A DNA stretch of 6,070 nucleotides from Sutterella sp. (GTDB lineage Bacteria > Pseudomonadota > Gammaproteobacteria > Burkholderiales > Burkholderiaceae_F), in contig DYCH01000076.1 in NCBI GenBank assembly GCA_019418235.1, positions 19,864-25,933 on the forward strand, written 5' to 3'. The stretch's first letter is position 1. The number at the start of each line of letters is the position of its first letter. Below the pieces are notes generated by a model, which saw nothing but the letters and a program-made list of their open reading frames with translations, was not told where the DNA came from and made no database searches. Shown here piece by piece: positions 1-5,780 of this stretch. A program made the position numbers and the translations under genes.

Positions 1-70
1 GTCGCAATGTTATACGACGAGAATTGCTGAGGTGTTGGAGGTTAGTTAGGAATTTTTGAAGTAGAAATGC

Positions 71-96
71 AAAACGGACCACGAAGGTCCGTTTTT
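71..96 (-). terminator. Intrinsic terminator of the tRNA-Ser gene, possibly bidirectional
   Basis: A perfect 9-bp inverted repeat, AAACGGACC / GGTCCGTTT, encloses a 5-nt loop at 81-85. It starts 7 bases past the encoded CCA end of the tRNA on the minus strand, where it is followed by a short U-run (71-74). On the plus strand the hairpin is followed by TTTTT (92-96), so it could also end a transcript entering from the left edge. A near copy of this hairpin lies at 345-367. Confidence 0.75.
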
Positions 97-102
97 GAAT
101 TC

Positions 103-192
103 TGGCGGAAGGGGAGGGATTCGAACCCTCGATACGGATAACCGTATGCCGCCTTTCCAGGGCGGTACATTCAACCACTCTGCCACCCTTCC
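103..192 (-). tRNA. tRNA-Ser (anticodon GGA), CCA encoded
   Basis: This is a class II tRNA of 90 nt on the minus strand that reads UCC and UCU serine codons. The acceptor stem is GGAAGGG paired with CCCTTCC, followed by discriminator G and an encoded CCA (plus-strand TGG at 103-105). The anticodon stem CCGCC/GGCGG holds loop CTGGAAA, with anticodon GGA at 156-158. A long variable arm (ATACGG, loop TTAT, CCGTAT) is typical of serine tRNAs. The T arm carries GGTTCGAATCC. All stems pair without mismatches, so the gene should be functional. It has its own promoter at 216-243 and terminator at 71-96. Confidence 0.97.
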
Positions 193-215
193 AAGGTGTC
201 TGTGACAAGGTTGAA

Positions 216-243
216 ATTATACGGGTCAATCTTAATTTTTCAA
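216..243 (-). promoter_or_regulatory. Sigma70-type promoter of tRNA-Ser
   Basis: On the minus strand TTGAAA (238-243) and a consensus TATAAT (216-221) are separated by 16 bp. Transcription would start near 209, about 17 nt before the mature tRNA 5' end, which is a reasonable leader length for RNase P processing. The surrounding 150 bases are AT-rich and contain no ORF. Confidence 0.7.
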
Positions 244-337
244 GTCAAATCAACAAAATTTTTTCATTTTCCTGAAAATAAAAATTAAAACTTACCGAGA
301 GATTCCATTAACACAATGAAATCAAAAGAATTTTCAG

Positions 338-367
338 AAAAAATAAACGGACCGAGATGGTCCGTTT
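338..367 (-). terminator. Intrinsic terminator of the thioredoxin-like gene
   Basis: The 9-bp stem AAACGGACC / GGTCCGTTT (345-353 and 359-367) has a 5-nt loop. On the minus strand it runs into a strong U-tract, TTTATTTTTT (338-347). It lies 45 bases past the stop codon of the thioredoxin-like gene. The stem is identical to the tRNA-Ser terminator at 72-94 while the loop differs at 3 of 5 positions, consistent with a duplicated terminator that stayed under selection for pairing. Confidence 0.85.
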
Positions 368-405
368 AAATTCTGGCGGAAGGGAGGGGGGATTCTAACT
401 CTCGA
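345..405 (-). repeat. Imperfect 61-bp direct repeat of the tRNA-Ser 3' end and terminator
   Basis: This segment matches 72-132, which is also 61 bases, in the same orientation at an offset of 273 bp. Shared blocks are the terminator stem, ATTCTGGCGGAAGGG around the CCA end, and ATTCNAACNCTCGA from the T arm (2 mismatches in 14). Two compensating 2-base indels and a diverged hairpin loop separate the copies. The match ends inside the thioredoxin gene's 3' flank, so the anticodon half of the tRNA is missing here. Confidence 0.8.
374..405 (-). pseudogene. tRNA-Ser 3'-end remnant (T arm, acceptor and CCA only)
   Basis: Read on the minus strand, this segment keeps the CTTCCGCCA 3' end and a T-arm-like stretch, but the T loop has changed from GTTCGAATC to GTTAGAATC and the G-rich acceptor side has two extra bases. 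No D arm, anticodon arm or variable arm follows; the thioredoxin stop codon begins 7 bases away. It cannot form a working tRNA. It may be a relic of a tandem tRNA duplication or of recombination at the tRNA 3' end, a favoured attachment site of integrating elements. No integrase is visible, so the cause is undecided. Confidence 0.75.
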
Positions 406-411
406 CCCTAA

Positions 412-729
412 TTAAGCCTTGCAGCGTTCAATGAAAGCTTTCAATTCGCCCGGCGTTTGAACTTCAACGATGCGATCAACTTCGACACCATTTTTGTAGA
501 AGATCATGGTCGGGATATGGGCCAAATTGAACTCTTCGTGCCAGTTACCGCCGCGTTCGCCCACGTCAATGTGCGTGAAATACACGTCAGTGAACTCTTC
601 AGAAAAACGCTTGTAGAAGGGTTCTGCACGACGGCAGTCAATGCACCACGGGGCACCAAACGTGATGATGCACATCGGTTGCGTTTGAATCGTTTGTTCG
701 ATTTGCGATTTGTCTAATTCATGAATCAT
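412..729 (-). CDS. Thioredoxin-like protein with WCIDC active site
   Basis: The protein has 105 residues, close to the usual 105-110 of thioredoxins, and no signal peptide, so it is expected in the cytoplasm as a thiol-disulfide reductant. The fold signature is clear: strand CIITF (20-24), redox motif W28-C29-I30-D31-C32, helix RRAEPFYKRFSEEF, and the cis-proline loop HIPT with P73, then strand MIFYKNG. Two things are odd. CIDC replaces the classical CGPC, and the buried acid equivalent to E. coli TrxA Asp26 appears to be Thr23. Cys20 and Cys103 are extra. The WCxDCxxAEP pattern recalls TRP14/TXNDC17 proteins (WCPDC), so it may favour other substrates than housekeeping TrxA. The start at 729 is chosen because AGGAGA lies 7 nt upstream; the frame is open further up but lacks a good site. 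It seems monocistronic, with a terminator at 338-367. Confidence 0.9.
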   Translation of the reverse strand: MIHELDKSQIEQTIQTQPMCIITFGAPWCIDCRRAEPFYKRFSEEFTDVYFTHIDVGERGGNWHEEFNLAHIPTMIFYKNGVEVDRIVEVQTPGELKAFIERCKA

Positions 730-736
730 GATTGTG

Positions 737-742
737 TCTCCT
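737..742 (-). promoter_or_regulatory. Ribosome binding site fixing the thioredoxin-like start
   Basis: AGGAGA on the minus strand ends 7 nt before the ATG at 729. This favours a 105-residue product over the 128-residue reading that starts at 798, whose extra 23 residues do not resemble a thioredoxin N-terminus. Confidence 0.8.
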
Positions 743-756
743 AATTGACTCTCACA

Positions 757-784
757 ATCATATCGAATTTTGATGTAATAACAA
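757..784 (-). promoter_or_regulatory. Putative promoter of the thioredoxin-like gene
   Basis: On the minus strand TTGTTA (779-784) and TATGAT (757-762) are spaced by 16 bp. Transcription would start near 750, giving a leader of about 20 nt that contains the AGGAGA site. The -35 matches consensus at four of six bases and the -10 at five of six. Confidence 0.45.
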
Positions 785-973
785 AACGCTTCTGGCAAAC
801 AAATGTAAGCAGGAAAGTTTAAAAATGAAGACCAAAATTTGTTGCGTCCATAAAACGAACGCGATTTCGTAAAAATATAGCCAAATCTCCCAAAAAAGAC
901 TGCCTATTTGTCGGTAGCCTCATTACAATCAATTCATTGGTTTTCCCTTAAGAACTAACCCTAATATCAAGAA

Positions 974-979
974 AGGAGG
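974..979 (+). promoter_or_regulatory. Ribosome binding site supporting a GTG start
   Basis: AGGAGG, preceded by AA, sits 4 nt before the GTG at 984. The spacing is short but the match is perfect, and no ATG lies in frame until codon 16 (1029), which has no comparable site. This supports GTG as the symporter start. Confidence 0.75.
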
Positions 980-983
980 GACT

Positions 984-2204
984 GTGTCGAGTGCCATCCC
1001 CAAAAATCCCCCTGGTCAAGCTCTCACGATGTGGGCTTACCTTATCGCTATCGTCTTTGGCGTTTTAAATGGCCTTTGGGGCCCAGACGTCTTTTTAGCG
1101 TTAGCCGACTTCTTAGGAACGATCTTTATTCGTCTCTTTAATTTCATCAGTATTCCGATCATTGCGGTTTCGATCATTGCGACGCTTGCCCGCATCTCTC
1201 AATCGAGCCAATCGGGGAAAATTTTCCGTCAAACGCTTTTCTACACCCTCTTTACGACGGTGTTAGCGGCGTCTTTAGCGGCCGTCCTTTATTGGATTTT
1301 CTCCCCTGAAAACATTGCTGCTAACAACGCGCAAACGATCGCAAAAGTCACGGAACACTCTTACCTTGAATACGTTAAGGGCATTATTCCCGATAACTTC
1401 ATTGCTCCGTTTCTTTCTGCCAATGTGTTGTCTGTGCTTTTGGTCTCAGGTGCCATTGGCTTAGCCATTGCAAAACTTCCGCGCCAAAGCAAAGAACAAG
1501 AAACGTTGATGGCCTTTTTTGAAGGCGCCCAACAAGTGCTTTTCGTTCTTGTTCGCTGGCTCATTAAGGTTTTGCCTTTTGGGATCTTTGGCTTCATTAC
1601 GGCGCTTGTCATCGAGATGAAAAACGGTGTGGCCATCGGAGGTTTGGGCACCTACTTTGCAACGATCTTAACGGCCAACATTTTGCAAATGTTTATCGTC
1701 TTACCGTTGTTGCTTCTCATGAAGGGTTTAAACCCCGTGCGTGTCTTTAAAGGCATGAGCCAAGCCTTGGTGGTGGCCTTTTTCTCTAAGAGCTCTGCCG
1801 GTACTCTCCCCGTCACGATGAATTGTGCGGAATCCAATTTAAATGTTCGTACGTCGGTCTCACGCTTTGTATTGCCGATTTGCACCACGATCAATATGAA
1901 CGGTTGTGCGGCCTTTATTTTGGTCACGGTAATTTATCTCATGCAAAACGCCGGTGCTGACATCACACCCATGATGATGCTCACGTGGATTGTAATTTCC
2001 ACGATTGCCGCTGTTGGTAACGCCGGCGTTCCCATGGGGTGCTTCTTCTTATCAGCAAGTCTTTTGGCCAGTATGAACGTTCCCATTCTTTTGATGGGCG
2101 TCATTCTTCCGATTTATGCCGTCATCGACATGGTGGAAACAACCTTAAACGTTTGGTCTGACAGTTGCGTGTGCACGATGGTCAATAAAGACCTCTACGA
2201 ATAG
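984..2204 (+). CDS. DAACS-family (dicarboxylate/amino acid:cation) symporter
   Basis: This 406-residue inner-membrane protein belongs to the glutamate/aspartate/dicarboxylate:Na+ or H+ symporter family (GltPh, DctA, SstT), whose members usually have 400-430 residues. Hydrophobic segments run throughout. The family hallmarks appear in order: re-entrant loop HP1 with SKSSAGTLP (268-276), TM7 motif NMNGC (304-308, normally NMDGT), HP2 with AVGNAGVPMG (343-352) and TM8 with DMVETTLNVWSD (382-393). In acidic-substrate members an Arg in TM8 binds the substrate carboxylate; here that position aligns with Glu385, as in the serine/threonine transporter SstT (DSCETALN, from memory). This suggests a neutral amino acid rather than glutamate or a dicarboxylate. 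The downstream terminator makes it a likely single-gene unit. I see no strong promoter in the AT-rich gap at 800-970. Family assignment is firm, substrate is inferred. Confidence 0.92.
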   Translation: MSSAIPKNPPGQALTMWAYLIAIVFGVLNGLWGPDVFLALADFLGTIFIRLFNFISIPIIAVSIIATLARISQSSQSGKIFRQTLFYTLFTTVLAASLAAVLYWIFSPENIAANNAQTIAKVTEHSYLEYVKGIIPDNFIAPFLSANVLSVLLVSGAIGLAIAKLPRQSKEQETLMAFFEGAQQVLFVLVRWLIKVLPFGIFGFITALVIEMKNGVAIGGLGTYFATILTANILQMFIVLPLLLLMKGLNPVRVFKGMSQALVVAFFSKSSAGTLPVTMNCAESNLNVRTSVSRFVLPICTTINMNGCAAFILVTVIYLMQNAGADITPMMMLTWIVISTIAAVGNAGVPMGCFFLSASLLASMNVPILLMGVILPIYAVIDMVETTLNVWSDSCVCTMVNKDLYE

Positions 2205-2231
2205 CTCACACAGCTATTAACAAACCAACTT

Positions 2232-2268
2232 GAGCCACTCAAAAATATCTTGAGTGGCTCTTGTTTTT
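2232..2268 (+). terminator. Intrinsic terminator after the symporter gene
   Basis: A perfect 11-bp stem, GAGCCACTCAA / TTGAGTGGCTC, encloses a 7-nt loop (2243-2249) and is followed by TTGTTTTT. It starts 28 bases after the symporter stop codon and separates it from the yddG-like gene. Confidence 0.9.
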
Positions 2269-2289
2269 CTAAAGAAAAAGGTCGACAAT
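2261..2289 (+). promoter_or_regulatory. Weak candidate promoter for the yddG-like gene
   Basis: TTGTTT (2261-2266) and GACAAT (2284-2289) are spaced by 17 bp, overlapping the tail of the preceding terminator. Both boxes match consensus at only four of six bases. It is offered because the terminator upstream implies a separate promoter for the exporter gene within 64 bases or read-through. Confidence 0.25.
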
Positions 2290-2324
2290 CCATCCTCCAA
2301 TTCTCATTCTTTTGTCGGTGATCT

Positions 2325-3257
2325 ATGATCTCATTTCACTCTCCTGCCGGTGCTACGATGATCGGCCTTTTTGCGCCCATTATGTGGGGTGCGAGCGTGT
2401 CTTTGGTTCGCGGAATCGCCGAAAATTTTGGTATTGCTCAAGGGCAGTGCCTGCTCTATTTAGTCGCTGCTGTGAGTCTTTTCTTCTTGGTGGGTTTCCC
2501 TAAGTTTGAAAAGATGCCCAAGCGCTACAAATACTTCGGTATTGCTGTCGCCAACTTCTCCACCATCTGCTTTTGCCTGTCGCTTTACTTCTCTGACGGC
2601 GGCACGCAAACCATGGAAGTGGGCATGGTTAACTACTTGTGGCCCACGATGACGATTGTCTGCGCCATTGTCTTTAACGGACAACGCGCTCGCGCTTGGA
2701 TTGTGCCTGGGGCTTTAATGAGTTTTTGTGGGATTTTCTGGATTCTCAGTAACGGCAACCCTTCCATTTCTGACTTTATTGCGCACTTTAAACTCAATCC
2801 TATCAGCTACATTTTGGCCTTTTTCGGCGCTTTGAGTTGGTCAGTTTTTTGTAGCATGACACGCGCTTGGTCTCACGGTCAAAACTGCAGTGCATTGATT
2901 TTCTGCATTGACTGCATGCTCTTTGCGGGACTTTGGTTAGCAGGGGTCGGTGGCTCGCCTGAAGTCACACTCAAAGGGACCTTGAGCGTTTTATTTGGAG
3001 GCCTTGCCTCCGGTCTTGCCTATGCTGCATGGACGCACGGCACGATTAACGGTAACATGACCGTATTGGCCATTGCCTCTTACTTCACACCAGTGATTTC
3101 CTGCGTTTTTGCTTCCTTTTGGATTGGCGCAGAACTCACCTACAGTTTCTGGCAAGGCGTGAGTTTCGTTGTGCTTGGCTCCCTTATTTGCTGGCACGCC
3201 ACTTGGGACAAAGTCCAAAAACCGCGAAAAAATGACAAAGAACCAAAAGCCCACTAA
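2325..3257 (+). CDS. yddG: YddG-like aromatic amino acid exporter (DMT/EamA superfamily)
   Basis: The 310-residue inner-membrane protein is predicted to export aromatic amino acids (Phe, Tyr, Trp) and perhaps other amino acids, as enterobacterial YddG (about 293 residues) does. Blocks shared with YddG are clear: ATMIGLFAPIMWG near the N-terminus, RGIAENFG, VGFPKFEKMPKRY, EVGMVNYLWP (98-107), FNGQ (117-120), GLAYAAW (230-236), GNMT (243-246), SYFTPV (252-257), SFWQG (274-278) and ICWHAT (288-293). About ten hydrophobic spans fit the DMT fold. A basic and acidic tail of some 17 residues (294-310) extends past the usual end. The ATG at 2325 is the first possible start because an in-frame TGA lies two codons upstream; its ribosome site (GGTG) is poor. 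Met12 at 2358 is an alternative. The end overlaps a small ORF by 26 bases. Confidence 0.9.
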   Translation: MISFHSPAGATMIGLFAPIMWGASVSLVRGIAENFGIAQGQCLLYLVAAVSLFFLVGFPKFEKMPKRYKYFGIAVANFSTICFCLSLYFSDGGTQTMEVGMVNYLWPTMTIVCAIVFNGQRARAWIVPGALMSFCGIFWILSNGNPSISDFIAHFKLNPISYILAFFGALSWSVFCSMTRAWSHGQNCSALIFCIDCMLFAGLWLAGVGGSPEVTLKGTLSVLFGGLASGLAYAAWTHGTINGNMTVLAIASYFTPVISCVFASFWIGAELTYSFWQGVSFVVLGSLICWHATWDKVQKPRKNDKEPKAH

Positions 3258-3390
3258 AGAAACATCGCCCCAAACCTTAATGGAAGGCGTGGGGCGACTC
3301 TTTGCCTTAGTGATGCTTTTGCTCAGAGGCTTAGCGATCGGGGCGATTTGCTTTTTTATCTGGCGCTACATTGAGCCTCTTATTCATTGA
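3232..3390 (+). CDS. Hypothetical small single-span membrane protein (52 aa)
   Basis: I do not recognise a family. A 52-residue product starting at MTKNQKP has a polar, lysine-containing first half and one hydrophobic span, roughly LFALVMLLLRGLAIGAICFFIW (residues 24-45), broken by one Arg, then a short tail ending in IEPLIH. The start lies inside the last codons of yddG (26-base overlap), which would suggest translational coupling, but no good ribosome site is visible. Starting at ATG 3280 would give 36 residues and keep the span. The frame is open further upstream to 3169 only as a shadow of yddG. The stop codon touches the copA stop codon on the other strand. The hairpin at 3266-3296 lies inside it, so the alternative is that this is a non-coding 3' region. 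Confidence 0.45.
   Translation: MTKNQKPTKETSPQTLMEGVGRLFALVMLLLRGLAIGAICFFIWRYIEPLIH
3266..3296. terminator. GC-rich hairpin after yddG, possible bidirectional terminator
   Basis: Outer arms CGCCCCA / TGGGGCG (7 bp) and an inner CCTT / AAGG stem form a hairpin 9 bases past the yddG stop. On the plus strand it is followed by ACTCTTTG, on the minus strand by ATGTTTCTTT, so neither U-tract is strong. Read on the minus strand it lies about 95 bases past the copA stop and is the only terminator-like structure seen for that gene. It could therefore end both convergent transcripts. Confidence 0.4.
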
Positions 3391-5640
3391 TTACTTAAAA
3401 AGTTTCAATCTCAAAGCGTTCATCACCACTGAGGTCGATGAAAGCGCCATGGCCGTTCCTGCAATCATAGGCGAGAGCATAGGGCCGTCAAAGAGCGCAT
3501 GCAAAAGTCCCATTGCCACGGGAATTCCCAAAATGTTATAACCAAAGGCCCAACCGAGGTTCTGATAAATATTACGTAATGCGGCTTTGGATAAACGCAA
3601 GGCAGTTAACACCGACTCAAGACCGTGGCGCATCAAAATTAAGTCACCGGCCTGAGCACTCACGTCCACACCTTCTGCCACTGCAATACCGGTATTGGCT
3701 TGGGCAAGTGCCGGCGCATCGTTTAGACCATCACCCACCATGGCCACTTTCAAGCCCTTGGCTTGAAGCTCCCCAATGATTCTTGCCTTGTCTTGAGGCA
3801 ACACTTCCGCATGAACTTCTTCAATGCCCAACGTCTGCGCAATGCGTTCGGCCGTGTTGCGATTGTCCCCCGTGATCATCAATGTGCGAATACCCAATTG
3901 ATGCAAGGCTTTAATCACTTGATTGGATTCCGGTCGTACAACGTCACTGATCGCAAAAATCGCTGCTAATCGTTGATCTCGCGATAACAAAAGCGCTGTC
4001 TTTGCCTCTTTTAAGAGTTCTTCCAAGAAAGGCATCCCTTCGGCGATGTCCACGTTCATCTCATGCATTAATCGCACGTTACCCAAAAGGATTTGATGGC
4101 CGTCGACTTCGGCACCAATCCCCATGCCCGGATAAACCGTGGGTTGAACGTCTAACACTTCTCGCGTATTGGCTTTTGCAAAGGCCTTACTCAACGGGTG
4201 TTCACTGCGCGTTTCCACACAATCGGCCCACCAAAGAGCGTCGCTTTGTGTCACCTCACCAAAGGTCTTCGTTTGCAAAACTCGCGGCTCACCCAAGGTT
4301 AACGTCCCCGTTTTATCAAAAGCGACAACATCAACTTTAGCGGCCATTTCTAGCGCTGCCGCATTTTTAATAAGAACGCCCAACTGGGCGCCACGCGCCG
4401 TTGCCACCATGATTGAGGTGGGCGTGGCTAACCCCATGGCGCAGGGGCAGGCAATCACCAAGACGCTGATCATGGCTTTTACGGCCAACGATAGCGGTTC
4501 GTCTGAGAAAATCGCCCAAGCGAAAAAAGTCAATAAGGAAAGCGCCATGACGGCGGGCACAAAGTAAAAACTCACGCGATCGGCAAGAGAGGCGACCGGT
4601 GCTTTTGTGCCTTGCGCGGAGCGCACCATACGAATCATTTGCGCTAAAACCGTGTCGTTGCCCAGGTGCGTTACTTTGAGAATTAAAGGGTTAGAGCCAT
4701 TGACACTGCCCGCAATCACCTTGTCGCCCAAGGTAACTGCCACGGGTAGAGCTTCACCCGTCAAAAGCGAGGCATCGACCTCACTTTGCCCCTCAACGAT
4801 TTCACCGTCAACCGGAATGCGCTCGCCCGGTTTAACCAACACTTGATCGTCTAAACGAAGCGTCTTGATTTCCACTTCGGTGGCTTGACCGTTTTCCCAA
4901 CGTCGTGCGGTTTGAGGTACCAAGCGAATTAAGGAGCCTACGGCTTCGCTCGCATGGCGCTTTGAGCGAGCCTCCATGTATTGGCCAACAGAGATCATCG
5001 CCAACAAGACGCCTGCCGATTCAAAGTAAAGGTTATGAACGGCAGCGACGTCGCCTGTCACAATCGTCACCCAAGAGTAAAGCGAATACAAAAAGGCTGC
5101 GCCCGTGCCCACGGCCACAAGGCTATCCATATTAGGCGCGCCGTTAAATAAACTCTTTAAGCCATCACGATAAAAGTGACGGCCCAAGTACAAAATGGGT
5201 GCCACTAAAATCAATTGCAACGTGGCAAATCCGGTCGCTCCCGCATAGGGATCAATAAAAGACGGCAAGGGCAACCCCACCATTGAACCCATGGAGACGT
5301 ACAAAAGAACCGTTGCCAGCAAAATCATCGGCCAAAGGGCCTTGAGCTGTTGCCTCAGATCGGCCACCGCCTTTTGCTGATCAGCCTGCCAAGCTGCCAC
5401 TAAGTCTTCGTCTTCATCGAGTACGGCACCAAAGCCCAACTTCTGAATCTTGGCAATGATGGTGTTTAATGCCGTCTCACGATCCTCTTCTTCACCCAAT
5501 AAAACACTTGCACGGTTCGTCGGCAAACTCACGTTAATCGACTTGACGCTCTCGAGCTTACCCACCACGCGTTCAATACGTGATGAGCAGGCTGCGCAAT
5601 GCATACCACTAATTTTCAGATCGACCCGCACGTCAGCCAT
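3391..5640 (-). CDS. copA: Cu+-exporting P1B-type ATPase CopA
   Basis: This 749-residue inner-membrane pump uses ATP to expel cuprous ion (possibly Ag+) from the cytoplasm. One N-terminal HMA metal-binding domain carries GMHCAAC (12-18); E. coli CopA has two such domains and about 834 residues. The core follows in order: hydrophobic spans between about 101 and 222, actuator motif TGEALP (294-299), the transmembrane metal site CPC (398-400), phosphorylation motif DKTGTLT with Asp442, the SEHP motif with His481-Pro482, MITGDN (588-593) and GDGLNDAP (636-643). YN (701-702) in TM7 and MxxSS (Met731, Ser735) in TM8 complete the P1B-1 signature for Cu+, not Zn2+ or Cd2+. GGAG lies 6 nt before the ATG. 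A MerR/CueR-type promoter drives it and a copZ-like gene diverges from it. Every catalytic residue is intact. Confidence 0.97.
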   Translation of the reverse strand: MADVRVDLKISGMHCAACSSRIERVVGKLESVKSINVSLPTNRASVLLGEEEDRETALNTIIAKIQKLGFGAVLDEDEDLVAAWQADQQKAVADLRQQLKALWPMILLATVLLYVSMGSMVGLPLPSFIDPYAGATGFATLQLILVAPILYLGRHFYRDGLKSLFNGAPNMDSLVAVGTGAAFLYSLYSWVTIVTGDVAAVHNLYFESAGVLLAMISVGQYMEARSKRHASEAVGSLIRLVPQTARRWENGQATEVEIKTLRLDDQVLVKPGERIPVDGEIVEGQSEVDASLLTGEALPVAVTLGDKVIAGSVNGSNPLILKVTHLGNDTVLAQMIRMVRSAQGTKAPVASLADRVSFYFVPAVMALSLLTFFAWAIFSDEPLSLAVKAMISVLVIACPCAMGLATPTSIMVATARGAQLGVLIKNAAALEMAAKVDVVAFDKTGTLTLGEPRVLQTKTFGEVTQSDALWWADCVETRSEHPLSKAFAKANTREVLDVQPTVYPGMGIGAEVDGHQILLGNVRLMHEMNVDIAEGMPFLEELLKEAKTALLLSRDQRLAAIFAISDVVRPESNQVIKALHQLGIRTLMITGDNRNTAERIAQTLGIEEVHAEVLPQDKARIIGELQAKGLKVAMVGDGLNDAPALAQANTGIAVAEGVDVSAQAGDLILMRHGLESVLTALRLSKAALRNIYQNLGWAFGYNILGIPVAMGLLHALFDGPMLSPMIAGTAMALSSTSVVMNALRLKLFK

Positions 5641-5673
5641 GACGGACTCCTTTTAATATTCTTCACACAGCAC

Positions 5674-5704
5674 TCTACACCTTAAAGTTACTTTAAGGTT
5701 GCAA
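5674..5704 (-). promoter_or_regulatory. MerR/CueR-type promoter of copA with 19-bp spacer
   Basis: On the minus strand the -35 box TTGCAA (5699-5704) and a weak -10 box TGTAGA (5674-5679) are separated by exactly 19 bp, all of it operator sequence. Such over-long spacers are the hallmark of promoters activated by DNA distortion by MerR-family regulators. Transcription would start near 5667, leaving about 26 nt of leader with the GGAG site. The weak -10 box fits dependence on an activator. Confidence 0.7.
5679..5699. promoter_or_regulatory. Probable CueR-like operator (9-3-9 palindrome)
   Basis: The arms ACCTTAAAG and CTTTAAGGT are perfect inverted repeats around a TTA centre, 21 bp in all. 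The outer ACCTT...AAGGT matches the ends of known CueR sites, and the adjacent gene is copA, so a Cu+-sensing CueR is the likely ligand. The inner AAAG/CTTT is not the usual CueR sequence (CC/GG), and SoxR or another MerR-family protein cannot be excluded from sequence alone. No regulator gene is in the window. Confidence 0.7.
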
Positions 5705-5722
5705 ACAATTGTAATGTTTCAT

Positions 5723-5749
5723 TTGAGAATGAATCTCATTTGATATAAT
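5723..5749 (+). promoter_or_regulatory. Promoter of the copZ-like gene with extended -10
   Basis: A consensus TATAAT (5744-5749) is preceded by TGA, giving an extended -10 motif. The best -35 candidate, TTGAGA (5723-5728), is 15 bp upstream, or TTTGAG at 16 bp. Transcription would start near 5756, about 25 nt before the ATG. The extended -10 could make up for the poor -35. Confidence 0.65.
5724..5738. promoter_or_regulatory. Fur-box-like palindrome in the copZ promoter
   Basis: TGAGAATGAATCTCA has perfect 5-bp arms (TGAGA/TCTCA) around ATGAA. It closely resembles the ATGAGAATGATTCTCAT form of Fur sites, differing at two of 17 positions when one flanking base on each side is included. It fills the spacer upstream of the -10 box, where a bound repressor would block RNA polymerase. 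An 8-bp direct repeat, TCATTTGA, at 5719-5726 and 5736-5743 overlaps its edges. Confidence 0.45.
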
Positions 5750-5780
5750 TCTAAAGAAAAGTTCCTTTGGAGACAAAAAA

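Noticed and set aside
1..57. Possible 3' end of a plus-strand gene entering from the left edge
   Set aside because: All three plus frames end within the first 57 bases (stops at 28-30, 46-48 and 55-57), and none gives enough residues to recognise a protein. The hairpin at 71-96 could terminate such a gene, but its identity cannot be supported.
374..405. A second functional tRNA gene
   Set aside because: Only the T arm and acceptor 3' side are present, the T-loop sequence is broken, and no anticodon arm exists upstream.
457..717. Plus-strand ORF opposite the thioredoxin-like gene
   Set aside because: It is antisense to a clear thioredoxin fold and its product resembles nothing recognisable.
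730..798. N-terminal extension of the thioredoxin-like protein to a start at 798
   Set aside because: The extra residues are not thioredoxin-like and the strong AGGAGA site and promoter candidate lie inside this stretch, so the start at 729 is preferred.
855..870. Short inverted repeat ACGAA/TTCGT upstream of the symporter
   Set aside because: The arms are only 5 bp in AT-rich DNA with no linked promoter, so chance is a sufficient explanation.
2312..2503. 63-codon ORF overlapping the yddG start
   Set aside because: It begins at TTG in another frame, and the yddG frame has strong family similarity over the same bases.
4169..4567. 132-codon ORF on the plus strand inside copA, with several other antisense ORFs up to 5656
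   Set aside because: They lie opposite highly conserved copA motifs such as the CPC segment. Stop-free antisense frames are expected there from codon usage.
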